A stretch of DNA of 64,000 nucleotides from the NCBI GenBank assembly GCA_036362985.1, contig JAYGXS010000006.1, positions 10,632,483 to 10,696,482 on the forward strand, read 5' to 3'. Source of the stretch: Ligula intestinalis. Taxonomy: Eukaryota; Platyhelminthes; Cestoda; Diphyllobothriidea; Diphyllobothriidae. Shown here piece by piece: positions 23,451 through 34,099 of this stretch. The translations under genes and the position numbers were made by a program. The notes beneath the pieces are model-generated. The model had not been told where the DNA came from, searched no databases, and was given only the letters and a program-made list of their open reading frames with translations. The stretch's first letter is position 1, and each line of letters opens with the position of its first letter.

Positions 23451-23811
23451 ATGTACACAAATGCACAGAGTATGTTATTAATTCTAAATGGGCTGAAGAT
23501 TCATGCCTATCTATCACCAGATATAGCTTCAATAACAGAAACTTGGCTGTCTGAACACGCAGACGACGGCGATGTCACCATGCCTGGCTGTCAACTATTC
23601 GGAAAAGACAGAGAAATACGTCAAGGCGGTGGCGTATCAACATACGTGGACTCAGAGCTCAAGACAAAACGGATAAACTGGCGTGTACTTCCGAGGCCAT
23701 CTTTCTGTCCATTAATGTACCAGGTACATCCAACCTCGATGTCCTGATAATCTTCCGCCCACCGAGAAGAAATCTAGAAGTGGATGCCTCATTGCTAGAG
23801 GAGCTTGATTA
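23451..23811 (+). pseudogene. LINE-D endonuclease N-terminus (arm 1)
   Basis: Reads MYTNAQSMLLILNGLK, SITETWLSEHADDGDV and KDREIRQGGGVSTYV, the N- and E-containing blocks of the LINE endonuclease, then FRPPRRNLEVDASLLEELDY. The GDFN and SDH blocks that should follow are missing: LINE-A sequence starts immediately. Matches arm 2 at 57599-58044. Confidence 0.82.
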
Positions 23812-24004
23812 CTATTTTAAAATGACGATATGTTGGGGAATATGAATTAATCTACCAACACTTCTAAGCGCTCCCGCTGTCTATGTGGTTGTTTCATGGA
23901 GAGCAGCATGGATCAACTTTGTATTTATTTTTCCACAGCACTAAGTTTGCAATGACGAGGCGCTCCAGGCCTAAAATATAAAATTTATTTATTTGTTTAT
24001 TTAA
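23812..24004 (+). mobile_element. LINE-A 3' terminal fragment in LINE-D
   Basis: Matches the last ~190 bases of LINE-A (compare 40738-40922 plus and 28035-28215 minus), including GCAATGACGAGGCGCTCCAG and the terminal AAATTTATTTATTTGTTTATTT. Present at the same position in arm 2 (57433-57612). The LINE-D endonuclease sequence on the two sides is not contiguous, so the insertion came with a deletion of target sequence. Confidence 0.85.
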
Positions 24005-26040
24005 TTTCGATCAAATGAAGGCTGAACTCAGGCGCACAGTTTACGAACTTCGATTTTCTGGAACCATAACTGCGGACAGGAAAACGTTCCAGAACACACT
24101 GCACAGGCTCATCAACAAACAATGTCCGATTTCGCGAGAAAATGTGATCACTGGACTGCGATTGCTTACGCAGGCCTTGAAAATAGAAGTGAACAAAAAG
24201 CGAAAACCATGGGTAAAAATGCTGACAGACAGAACGACTGCATCTGTCAGTGCCTACAAATCTCAGAGAAATCGGGTCAATGGTCTTATTCGCAAACAAG
24301 ACGGGCTTTCGAAGCAGACTTACTAAACCGGGTCACAGTTAACTCCAAACTGTTTTAAAGATACCTCAGGTAGAGTACCAAAATCAGAGATCTGATAACC
24401 CTACTGAGGACCGTTGACGGTAGACACTTGATAGATGATGAAGCAAAGGCTGATTATCTTTCGAAATTTTTCCAGTCAATTTTCACAAAGGAAACGGCAT
24501 ACGCTCATCCCACCAACGACATCGAAATGGATACAATAGTTGAGACTGCCCAATTCCCCGAGGCTGTAGTTCTTAAGGAACTCTTAATGTTAAAAAAATA
24601 TAAGTCACCAGGTACCGACGAGGTACCAGCCAAGAATTTGAAGGAGCTCGCCAGTGAGTTGGCCAAACCACTCTCTATGTTCTAACAGATATCCTTCGAG
24701 ACCGCGTGCCTAGCAGCATATTGGAAATCCGCGAGGATTACTCTGCTCTTCAAGGAGGAACCTGGTCTCAACGAATAACTACCGACCGGTCAGCCTTACT
24801 GCAATCTGCTGCGAAATTATGAAAAAGATAATCAAACAACAACTTTTGCAGTTCCTGCAACAAAATCATCTGCTTTCGGATGTTCAGCATGGTTTTCGTA
24901 GAGGTAGGTTCTGAGCAACAAACTAACGCTGCTGCTTACAAAGGTGGACTGAGGCAGCCGATAGTGAAAACTCAGTGCACGCTGTCTATATTGAATTCAA
25001 AAAGGCTTCGAAAGCGTGCCGCACCGCCACCTCCTTCATAAACTCAGCCACATAGGAGATAGAGGTAGGTTTCTTGCGTGGATACAAACCTTCCTAATCG
25101 GTCGCTCGCAAACTATCCACAATAATCAGCCAAGGTTGAGGTTGTGCATGGTGTTCCCCAAGGGCTCTGTTCTTAGCCCTACCTTGTTTGTTATGTACAT
25201 CAACGATTGTGTCCGCGAACTGGATCGTGGTATAAACATGTTCGCCGATGATATCAAACTTTGGAGCGTAATTCGAACTGCAGCTGACAAAAAGCACTTG
25301 CAAACAAATTTAAATAGATTTCAAAAATGGTCAGCGGACTGGCTCTTGCCATTCAATGAGAGCAAGTGCACCACCAAATATAGTCGGCAAAACCGGTTCT
25401 TCAAATGCCATGGCTTACCGACTTAATGACATACCACTGAAGAGAATGAACTCCCAAAAAGACTTGGGAGTCTGGATCACACCCTTGCTTAAACCGTCCC
25501 TGTATTGCACAACGGTAGCCAAGTCCGCGATGTTGGTCGCATACCTCGTCAAATGAGCTTTTTTGTCTTCAAGGAATAGTGCTTCACAAAAGTATTCGGA
25601 ACCTTCGTACGACCGCAACTAGAATCCGCTATCGAAGCTTGGAAACCCCACGTTGCAAAAGACGTCAACATCCTCGAAAAGGTGCAAAGGCGCGCAACTA
25701 AACTTGTCATGGGGCAGGGCTCGCAGTCTTGTGAAACATGACTGTCGAATCTTGACTTCTTTCTATTGTGCTACAGGCAGGTTCGGGGGGACCTGATACT
25801 AGCACTTCGCGTAGTACGTCTTCGAGACTGCTGTCCTATATGAGGAGATTTCTTCGAATTTGCAACAACCACGAATTTAAGGGGTCATCCTCTCGAATTC
25901 AGAGTGACTGGGGCCAGGCTTGACGCTCGGAAGCACGTCTTCTCAAAATGGGTGGCTTGAGCGTGGAATGCGCTTCCTCAGGACGTCGTTATGCACGAAT
26001 CGCAAGATACTTTTAAGCGAAAACTGGATTGATAAAGCAG
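24005..26040 (+). pseudogene. LINE-D reverse transcriptase (arm 1)
   Basis: Plus strand, several frames. 24015-24326 is the linker before RT. 24428-24685 holds LLMLKKYKSPGTDEVPAKNL (RT motif 0/1). Then NNYRPVSLTAICCEIMKKII and HLLSDVQHGFRRGRF follow. 25016-25426 has GSVLSPTLFVMYINDCVREL (motif B) and NMFADDIKLWSVI (motif C, both Asp present). 25356-25556 has the thumb motif KRMNSQKDLGVWI. The C-terminus fades towards 26040. Closely matched in arm 2 (55400-57430), where the frames break at other places. Confidence 0.85.
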
Positions 26041-26370
26041 TGCGCGCTATGGAAGAATTGGCCGCAGCGGACAATTTACAACAAGAACAAAAATAATGCG
26101 ATTACTTAAAATTTTTAGTAGTATTGGTTTTCATAGCCATTTACGGACCATTTACTTTAAGCGGCCTATGCACAACTGATAAATCGTAATTTCCATTACT
26201 ACTTACTTCACTAACAACAATAATTCAGGTATATATATGGTATTTTATAATGCCCTCCCTCCAATAGTCTCATGCGAAGGTCTCCGCGGCCTGCCCTACT
26301 TGGATATCTGCGTACAACGATAACTCCACTTGCAATCTTATCAGCCAGACTTGACGGCCTAAAAACTCAC

Positions 26371-26531
26371 CCTTTGTTCAAATCGCAGCTGACTCTCGAC
26401 GATCTGGACGGATGTCTTTGTTTTTCCAGTCCCGTTGGCGAACTCTGCAATCAGCAAGAAAGAATCAGGTTCCAGCTCCCACACGGTGATGATCCTGGGA
26501 AACGTTGCCATGCCCCGCCCGTTGGATCCTC
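26371..26531 (-). other. Exon-like segment, Ig/FN3-like fold half (arm 1)
   Basis: Minus-strand 161-bp segment with an acceptor-like GTTTAG before it (26532-26537) and a donor-like GTGAGT after it (26365-26370). It is open throughout and reads ATFPRIITVWELEPDSF then ANGTGKTKTSVQIVESQLRF. The spacing D-S-x-x-x-x-x-x-x-x-N-x-x-G-x-x-x-TS resembles the F-G half of an I-set immunoglobulin domain, with its Tyr and Cys replaced, or an FN3 end. It lies in the sense of LTR-G and antisense to LINE-D. It could be a captured host exon, or a chance open stretch in a 3' UTR. Confidence 0.35.
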
Positions 26532-26775
26532 CTAAACACAATCAGACATTTTTTTCTTTTTTCTCCAAAATCCCATGCATTACCCCACAAGAGCGACAGT
26601 TCTTCTCCTTAAAATCGCTGAGTGGGTTTTTTCACTGTCTGCTCTTATTTTTCCATCCCATGACCCAAGACAACTGGCCTCGCCATCAGTTTGAGATCCA
26701 AATTTTTCTGCCACCACTACACATATGTACAAATAGGGAACTCAAAGGAATTTTTCCTACATATCCCTCAATTTA

Positions 26776-27024
26776 AGTCACTTTACGTCACTTTAAGTCA
26801 CTTTATTAAGGGAAGAAGGCTTCGCCCTTGAGCTCCCTATTCATAACCAAAATCGCATAATAGGTCCACCGTAACAATAGAACATCATACAAATGTACAA
26901 ATGTAGGCTTAACATCAGCGATAAGTGTGAGCCAGTTGCGAGGTGCTGCTACTGACACTTTGTTCATTATACCTGCCACAGATTCTCAGCAAATGAGAAT
27001 CAAGTTTGTGTTTAAAAATGTCAA
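26776..27024 (-). mobile_element. LINE-B 3' fragment, arm 1 only
   Basis: 249 bases nearly identical to 41648-41890, the LINE-B 3' end, with three copies of the decamer TAAAGTGACT (as AGTCACTTTA, 26776-26805) as its tail. Arm 2 has the uninterrupted site: CTCAATTTA joins directly to CAGATACTTAT near 54663. A young, heavily 5'-truncated insertion. Confidence 0.9.
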
Positions 27025-27039
27025 CAGATACTTATGCGT

Positions 27040-28034
27040 CAAATGTGCCAGGATGGCGACGCAATTTGTTAATAAACGCCGGTAGTAGTTAATTAGGCCG
27101 ATAAAATGGAGGAGCTAAGTGAGTGATTCGAGGCTGGAAACGAAAACACGCTTTGCACCTTCTCCAAAAGTGTTGTGATCACGTGTTGAGGAAGAGGATG
27201 GCCAAGAAAATCCAGAGAAAGGATCCCAAAATGCACTTGTCGACGTTTATCTGTAAACCATTTTGCTGAAAATGATCAAAAACTTGACATGACTGTTCAA
27301 CGTGTTCTCCATGGGACGAGTTAGCGACAAGGATGTAGTATATGTACTGTTTAAAATGCCATCGACATAACGCTTAAACGTTTGGGCAGCGTTCCGCAAA
27401 CCGAAAGGCATGCAAAGCAATTCAAACGGACCGAAAGGTGTCGTGACTGCGGTTTAAGGGATATCCTCCTCCGTGACCGGTATTTGATGATATGCTCGAA
27501 CGAGGTAATTCTTAGAAAAAATTATCTTTCCAGTCAACATGTGGGAAATATCATAATTATGAGGTATCGGATACTTGTCCGGGACTGCAGCTCGGTTAAC
27601 AGCGCGATAATCACCGCATGACCACCAATCATTGGATGACTTTTTTGGGAACCATATGAAGTGGCGAAGCCCATGGACTGGACGATGGACGGATAATCCC
27701 CAGATTCAATCTGTGCTCGAACTCGTTTTTCACGATCTAAAGCTCCTCGGGATGAAGCAGACGCGGATAAGCATGGACAGGTCTGCTGGTGGTAGTGGTA
27801 TGGTGACGAACGGCGTGTTGGGCTTGCTGTGTGAAATGATAGGGCTTAAAGAGGGAAGCATAATCCCTCAGGTTATCAGAAAATGGCGGCCTTGGCACAG
27901 CCAAGTGTATACCAGCGGCAGGCTCACGCGAAACTACCCCGACAATACACAGCTGGATGGTAGAATCCAGCAACTTCTGATGTTTAAGGTAAACTGTGAG
28001 GCCGAAATGTGATAAGAAATCCGCTCCAATGATA
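27040..28034 (-). pseudogene. LTR-G reverse transcriptase (arm 1, C-terminal portion)
   Basis: On the minus strand this carries the gypsy RT core that matches arm 2 at 53740-54655, including a remnant of the FGPFELLCMPFGLRNAAQ block, the catalytic box and the NYYRRFI-like block near 27050-27090. The Y-I-D-D box reads Y-I-Y-Y at 27335-27346: both catalytic Asp codons (GAC) are TAC. The RT start is separated from protease by the LINE-A at 28035-33802. Confidence 0.82.
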
Positions 28035-28846
28035 AATAAATAAATCAATCAATCAATTTTATATTTTAGGCCTGGAGCGCCTCGTCATTGCAAACTAAGT
28101 GCTGTGGAAAAATAAATACAAAGTTGATAAATGCTGCTCTCCATGAAACAACCACATAGACAGCGGGAGCGTTTAGAAGTGTTGGTAGATTAATTCATAT
28201 TTACCAACATATCGCTATTTAAAAAAAAAGTATTGAACGCATGGTGAAATAAGGAGGAAGCAGTGCAAAAAACTCCTACCATTTAAGCTGGGGCGGAGTT
28301 CAGCGAACCCCTGATTAAAAAAAACAAAAAGTTGGAGAAAAAAAGTGCTTCAAAAAATTAAGGGGGTTGGTTGAGAGGATTGATTATAGTGCAAATGAGA
28401 CAGGACTGTTGATGAGAACGAATGAGGGCTGGAAACGCTTCTTGTAATTGGAGAAATCATTTAACAGCAGAGGCTGTCATTCACCATCGTTACACCGCCC
28501 GACTGGCTTCATGATCAACCATCAAGGAGATGAGACCGGAGCAGGCCATCGCGGACAACAGAGTCAGGAAGATGCGGGAACGGCAGAGGTCACCTGATCA
28601 TCAACGAAACGCCGGAGATGCGACCTTGTAGACTGCGGAGTTTAGCGACGAGCTGGTGAAAATAGCAGAACCGTCACGAGCATGACTAAGGACCATGAAG
28701 CCTATCGTCAGGGTTGTAAAACGGAGAATGGAGAAAACGGAAATGCTGACTGGACAGTGAAGTGGACGAAACATCGTTGCAAATATCACTCAAAGGAGGA
28801 AGAAATAGACATGTATGGAAAATTTTTTTATATAAACATAACCACC

Positions 28847-30600
28847 TCAGATACCAGAAGGACCCTTTTTAAAGTCCAAAAGTTGTGTGTTTGGAAAGGA
28901 GACGGATAACAAGAACTTTATATATTCCGAAGTTAAGTGTTTACGTAATTTGACTTTAAAAACTGCTAAGTTCGACGACAGCCTAATTTCGAGGGAAATA
29001 TTATTCCAGAGGAAGGCATATTTGGAGGCAAAGAAGTAAGAATGGTTCGAAGTGGAGCTTAAGGGGGGTGCAATAATCCTGGAGGAATTACGAGTGCCAT
29101 AAGGTCTATCTGCGGGAATGAGAGCGTTGATTCGTGGAAGGTTAGGGGTAGAGTTAACGCGAAAGAGGAAACAGAGGCCCACTTCGAGTCTTCTGACCCA
29201 AAAAAATGTCATGTTCGCTAACTGACATCTCTCCGTAAAAGAAAGAGTGGATCGAGGAAAGGTGAATATTTTGCGAGTAAATACGCTCTGTACATTTTTA
29301 ATCTAACCACGGTCAGAAGCATTCATTAGATCAAAGAGGGGACAGCAGTATTGTAGGATGGGTAGAACATACATGCGATAAAGTTTAAACTTTATTTGCA
29401 GCAGGAAGAAATTGTGTGATATAAAACCACATATCTGTGCAGCCTTCGCAGATATTCGATCCGCATGATGCGAAAATGCTAGTTTATTTGTGTAGCTTAG
29501 ACCTTAGTCTTTTATAGTGGATCGTTCTAAAAATGGAGTATTTTGAAAGACTAGGGGACGAGAAAGCTTTGCGGGACCGAAAAACACATTAAACTACACC
29601 TGCATGGAGAGAATTTCATCTGCCAGGTAGCACTCCAACCTGAGAGTGTAAGTAGGTCCGCATTTATTTTATCAACGCATATACTTGCCGTGTCCTTAGA
29701 AAATGAGTATATGCATTTGAGGTCGTCTGCATAAATGAGATTGTGTGAATTGTTTAGAACAGTCGAAATTTCGTTTATGTATAGAATGAAGAGTAAAGGA
29801 CCCAAGACAGTGCCTTGAAAAACGCCACTCGTGATCAGCTGAGAAGTGGAGTAACTATTACATACTAGGACCCACTGGCTGCGGTTAGACAATTAGGAAC
29901 CGATGAAGTCGAGGAGAGGGGGACGGATGCCAATGGCTTCCAATTTTACCAGAAGCCGTCTGTGCGGTACCTTGTCGAAGGCTTTGCTCAGGTCAAAGTA
30001 GATAACAACCACGGATTGCTGCTCGGTACGGAGGGAAGTGACGTGGTTAAGAAAAGCTAAGTGACACGTCTTGCATGATCTTCCGGGTCGGAAACCATGC
30101 TGCGAGTCACTTAAAAGCTTATTTTTTAGGCAAAAATCGAGAATTTGATTAAAAATTATCTTCTCCAGAAGTTTAGCTAGGGCCGGGGTTTATGAAAACC
30201 GCGGTATTTATTTATGTCTGAACGAGATCCTGATTTAAAGACTGGAAGAATAATGGATGTCTTTCAAGTGTCAGGAAAGTAACCATTCAAGAGATAGACT
30301 GAAAATATATGGCTAAGTAATTTAGGAAATGTCGACACTCTTTTGATAACTGAATTGGGGAAACCATCAGTTCCCGAAGAGTGCGAGTTTTTTAGACAAA
30401 TTATCTGCTTACAAATTAATTCTATGGAGAAATCAATGTTTCCGAGAGTATTGCCTGAGTATGGTTGAAACGACGGAACCGGTTCAGATTCTATCGTAAA
30501 ATGCTTCGCAAAGAAAGCATTGAATAATTCAGCCTTATCAGACTCATCTAGTACAAAGGTTTTATTTTAATTAAGCAATGGCGGTATTTCAATTCCTCGT
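28847..30600 (-). pseudogene. LINE-A reverse transcriptase (28-34 kb copy)
   Basis: From the N-terminus: NSHSSGTDGFPNSVIKRV, a YRGFHK-like block with a 1-base deletion, DSQHGFRPGRSCKTCHLAF, VVVIYFDLSKAFDKVPHRR (motif A), then after one stop GVFQGTVLGPLLFILYINE (motif B) and NLIYADDLKCIYSF (motif C, intact). The C-terminus 28847-29212 ends FPNTQLLDFKKGPSGI. Only a few point lesions separate it from an open frame. Confidence 0.88.
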
Positions 30601-30704
30601 TTTGCCGAGGACCTACGACGAAACAGTTGTGCAACCGATTTTCCAGAGTTTGACTCGCTCAAGGCGCAAGATTCCCTGTGCTGGTCACGTGCAAGACGAA
30701 TCTT

Positions 30705-31727
30705 TCACGCTAATTTGAAGATTTCTGCGATTCTTAGATGCACAGACAGTGAACTAGTAGATCTATCTTTCAGCTGCCTCCTCAATTTCCTTAGTCTGGG
30801 CAAAAGAAAACGAGGGAGGGTCAATTTTGGTGTGTAGGGTTTCGAAGATTTAGTGGGCACAAATTCCAGCATTTTATTAGAAACGACCGACATGAGTTCA
30901 GAAAGATATGCAGAGTCGTTTATGGAAGAGAGGCTCTGCCAATCTAATGAGTCAAGAAAATTGTTGATTGAGCTCATATCTGCGAGGTCATACGCATGAT
31001 AGGTACGACTAGCACTTGCCTTTTCCATAGAAGGAAGCGGAAGGCAACAGTGAATTAATTTGTGATCACTTTGGAAGATGTCCTGCTTAAAATCAACGAA
31101 GAGAGGGGCAATGCCATTTGTGAAAATCAGATCTAGGATATGATTCTGTCTTTTTGGAAAACTAACCAGTTGAGACCAGTTAGAAAAATTAATGGTATCT
31201 AGGAAAGGCTGAAATGTAAGTGGACGAAAGCTTGAAAGCCAGTCGATTTCAGGAAAATTAAAATATCCAGCAATAATTTTAACTTCAAAAGTGGATTCTG
31301 AAATAAACTTGAATATTTCACACAAATTTGCATCGTCGTCAGATGAAGAGTTAGGAGGATTATATACACATCCGATAATAGCCTTTTGCCGGGGCGACAG
31401 GATAATAGAGGCGAAACAGTATTTTCCAGAGAAGGACGTGCTATTTAGATAGAACGGAAAGTGCCTAAATGTCGTTCTATTATAGAGAAGACAACCACCA
31501 CCACGCTTATCAATGCGATCGTGACGATAGAAATCATACTCGTCTATGATAAGGGAGGAGTCAGAAATGATTGGATGGGTCCAAGATTCTGTTATGCATA
31601 TAACATCAGGCATCATCTCGAAAGCGATAGCTTGAAGTTGAGCCATTTTATTTATAACGGTCCTGGCATCAAGCACTATGACATCTAGTGTGTTTCGAGT
31701 GACAGAACTATGAGTATCGTTATTCAT
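30705..31727 (-). pseudogene. LINE-A ORF2 start with endonuclease (340 aa)
   Basis: Open for 340 codons. VIVLDARTVINKM (normally LNARS), ICITESWTHPIISDS, KRGGGCLLYN, a CVYNPPNSS turn, IIAGYFNFPEIDW, HILDLIFTNG and FQSDHKLIHCCLPL follow the endonuclease blocks in order. Two conserved positions are altered: Asn-Ala becomes Asp-Ala in the first block, and the Asp of GDFN is Tyr (codon at 31263-31265). Nicking is therefore probably lost. Its ATG overlaps the ORF1 stop (ATGA, 31724-31727), so the start choice is firm. The linker LRKLRRQLKDRSTSSLSVHL before RT is at its end. Confidence 0.9.
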
Positions 31728-33220
31728 AAAAAAGAATTAGAGGGTGGGAAGGCAAACTGTAGGCCGTTATTATTTGTGGAATAAGTACTAACGGGTATGT
31801 AGCTGTTAGCATATGGGTAGCCAACAATGGATGGCTGATAAGGTCTGAGATATCTAGGGGCCTCGCTTGCTGGCAGGGAAAAATGGGGAGAGGGTATACC
31901 AAGATAAGCTTCTGGGGCGTTTGGGAGGAATGCAGGGAGGCGAGAAGGCATGTCGAACTTAGCAGGTTTGGGTGGATGAGGATGGGTAAAGGAACTGAAA
32001 GGGGGGAACGGTGACATAAAATTAGTGTTGGGGCCGCTCGCGTAAGGACTAGTGGTCTTAATCAGTCAATGTCCTATACGGCAACTCCGATAAGATTTAA
32101 AACTATACCAGTTTGGGTTACTGCCGTGCAAATTAAATTTTTCTTGTTTCGGGCCCAGCGTGTTCAATAACGCACTATACGGGGAATAATATGACTCCCA
32201 CGGTCAAAAAGGAGCTAGGTTGTGGTGTTGCAACGCTCTGCCTAAACGCATTCGACGGTTTTGGCGACATTCTTGATGAACTTGTTGCCGAGTTAGAGTC
32301 GGTGGAATTTATCGATCGTTGGACAAAGAATGTATTTAAACTAGTATTAATCGTAGTAGATGACGGAGCGGCGGGCCTTGACGGTCCCGACATCAAGAGG
32401 GATGAGCTAACTGGTGCACTGATGTTTATGGACCCATGAGCAGAAATTCGGGAGGTAGGGATAGCGGGTGTACTGACGGTTATGGGACTATGAATAGTCT
32501 TCTGGGAGGCAAGGATAACGGGTGCACTGACGTAAGTGGGTGTATGGCCAGGTATGCGGGGGGGGAGGATAAGCGAGTGCATTTACCCTATCGGGACTAC
32601 GAACAGATTTAGGAATAGTAGGCTGAGAAGTCATTGGGCTATTGGACTGGAGAGCCGTATTTTTTCGCTTCATTGGTGTAAGATCTCGACAAAGAAACTT
32701 TTACTCATTTCTAAATATTGGGAAATGCGACCTCGTTGAGCAAAGATTGAGCCCACCTCGATCGGTGAAAACAATTTAACTAGGATGGGCGGGTTTTTGC
32801 TACGCGATTGGAGGCGTTTGGCTTCTGCAATTTTGTATTTGAAACCACCCGAAAATAGAAAATCTTTTGCAATATCCAAAGGGCGACGTAATATGGAGAC
32901 ATTTTTAGTATAAAGTTAAAGCTTCGCTTTTGTCTATCACAAGCTTCCGTGGTTATAAGATGGACGAGGGAGTCTAACTTTTTACAATCTTGCGACGGCA
33001 CATCTGATAACTTGCCATCAAACAGATTGCCTAGTATTGACAAAACAGAACCAAACTGCATCATGAATTGGGAACAGTTCTGTAATGCAGATAAATCAAT
33101 TTGCTTAGCCTTGACAATGGGCTGCATGTTGATATCAAGGCATTGACTAATAGGCGTGGTCAGGCACCGTTTGGGTCTGGGAGCAGATATCTTACGATGA
33201 GCTATAATTTTCGTTCTCAT
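31724..33220 (-). pseudogene. LINE-A ORF1 (28-34 kb copy)
   Basis: Three frames: 32780-33220 (N-terminal block with QDCKKLDSLVHLITTEACDR, matching 3564-3902), 32175-32582 (Ser/Thr/Pro-rich repeats of the type ISAPVILA / ISAPVSSS) and 31724-32017 (Pro/Phe/Tyr-rich tail). The middle is a low-complexity linker with tandem ~17-residue repeats, as in copy 1. The role inferred from the family is RNA binding and assembly. Frame breaks lie near 32780 and 32170. Confidence 0.75.
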
Positions 33221-33802
33221 AATTTTGAAAAAATCTGCTTTAAATGTAAGATGATTTATAAAAAATTCAGCCTATATGATTTTACTGCAGCAAGATGTTA
33301 AGATCTCTTAAAATTGCTTAACAAACTGTGTTAGTTATTGCGTTCAGAAAAAAACAGGTGATATGATTTTCAGACTGTGACTAACAACAAATAATCTGAG
33401 GGAACTTAACAAATACTGTAGCTATTTTTAGTAAGCACTTTCAATTTATTTGAAAAATTGTATTCAATATTGGAAAACGACTCAGACTTTGAAGGTCTCG
33501 AGAATATTCTGATCTTGACGATTTCTTTTACTAGGCCGCGAATTTGCTGGTTTGAAGAGGTTGTGTTCGAATTAAAGAAGTTGCGTCTCGGTAGAATTGG
33601 TTGGAAAACAAAATCTTCTTAGATTCCGACTTCAAAAGATCGTCTACGCAAGAAAAATAATTCCAGCGGTGCAGAAAAAAATTGTTTACGAACGGTTGCA
33701 GCCACAATATCCTAGATCGTAATTGATGGGGGATATCGATGTAGAATTTTCCTAGGAGGAGCGAGGGGAAATATTGACTGTGATCTTGTACGGTACGAAT
33801 TG
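33220..33802 (-). promoter_or_regulatory. LINE-A 5' UTR (28-34 kb copy)
   Basis: Non-coding 5' part of the full-length LINE-A, about 580 bases, from the insertion junction to the ORF1 start. LINE 5' UTRs hold an internal promoter; I cannot point to specific motifs. Confidence 0.5.
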
Positions 33803-34085
33803 GATAGGAGGCTGTACGCCAGCCTGGATGAAAACCCACTAGAATCGGTGACGAAGCCCAAGGTGTAGAGTAAGGAACCGTTGACCGAACATGACGATAT
33901 TGGTTTTATTCGCAGCCTCCAGTGTAAACTGCGATGGCTGGAAATTATGACGTTGAGGGGGTGGAAAAATGCTCACCTCGGCACCAGTATCGATCAAGAA
34001 ACGGAACCCTGTGGACTTATCCGTCACATAAAACAGGCGACTGGGTCGCGATTGGCCAGCACCAGTCGTCGCCATTACTGGCAGG
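33803..34085 (-). pseudogene. LTR-G protease (arm 1)
   Basis: Retroviral-type aspartic protease. The frame 33839-34075 reads SRLFYVTDKSTGFRFLIDTG followed by AEVSIFPP, containing the catalytic D-T-G triad, then FTLEAANKTNIVMFGQR and TLHLGLRHRF. The arm 2 copy has lost the DTG (frameshift near 53460). Upstream it is continuous with Gag. Confidence 0.9.
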
Positions 34086-34099
34086 TGGCCTCATTTTCC

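Larger units (their letters stand above)
21730..26775 (+). mobile_element. LINE-D inserted in LTR-G pol (arm 1)
   Basis: Opposite-strand LINE lying between the RT and RNase H parts of LTR-G: gypsy sequence stops after the HLTD codons (near 27040) and resumes with LKSKGK (near 21730). Contents: 5' region, ORF1 remnants (22364-23053), endonuclease N-terminus (23451-23811), LINE-A fragment (23812-24004), RT (24420-26040), then about 700 bases of downstream sequence that includes an exon-like segment. The same insertion, at the same place, is in arm 2 (about 54655-59845). The last 700 bases may be its 3' UTR or a 3'-transduced host segment. Confidence 0.82.
28035..33802 (-). mobile_element. Full-length LINE-A inserted in LTR-G (arm 1 only)
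   Basis: A 5.77-kb minus-strand LINE-A. Gypsy sequence is contiguous across it when compared with arm 2 (CCAATGATAGGTGACTG there). Here CCAATGATA is followed by the element tail (28035-28056, AATAAATAAATCAATC type), and GATAGGAGGCTG resumes at 33803. GATA at 28031-28034 and 33803-33806 is a candidate target-site duplication. It has a 5' UTR, ORF1, endonuclease, RT and 3' UTR in order. Known lesions: GDFN Asp to Tyr in the endonuclease, a 1-base deletion in the T-run near 30189, a W-to-stop near 30275 and a stop near 29895. The youngest LINE-A in the window. Confidence 0.93.

Noticed and set aside
32191..32439. 82-aa acidic plus-strand frame with EFIDRW
   Set aside because: Antisense shadow of the Ser/Thr/Pro-rich LINE-A ORF1 linker.
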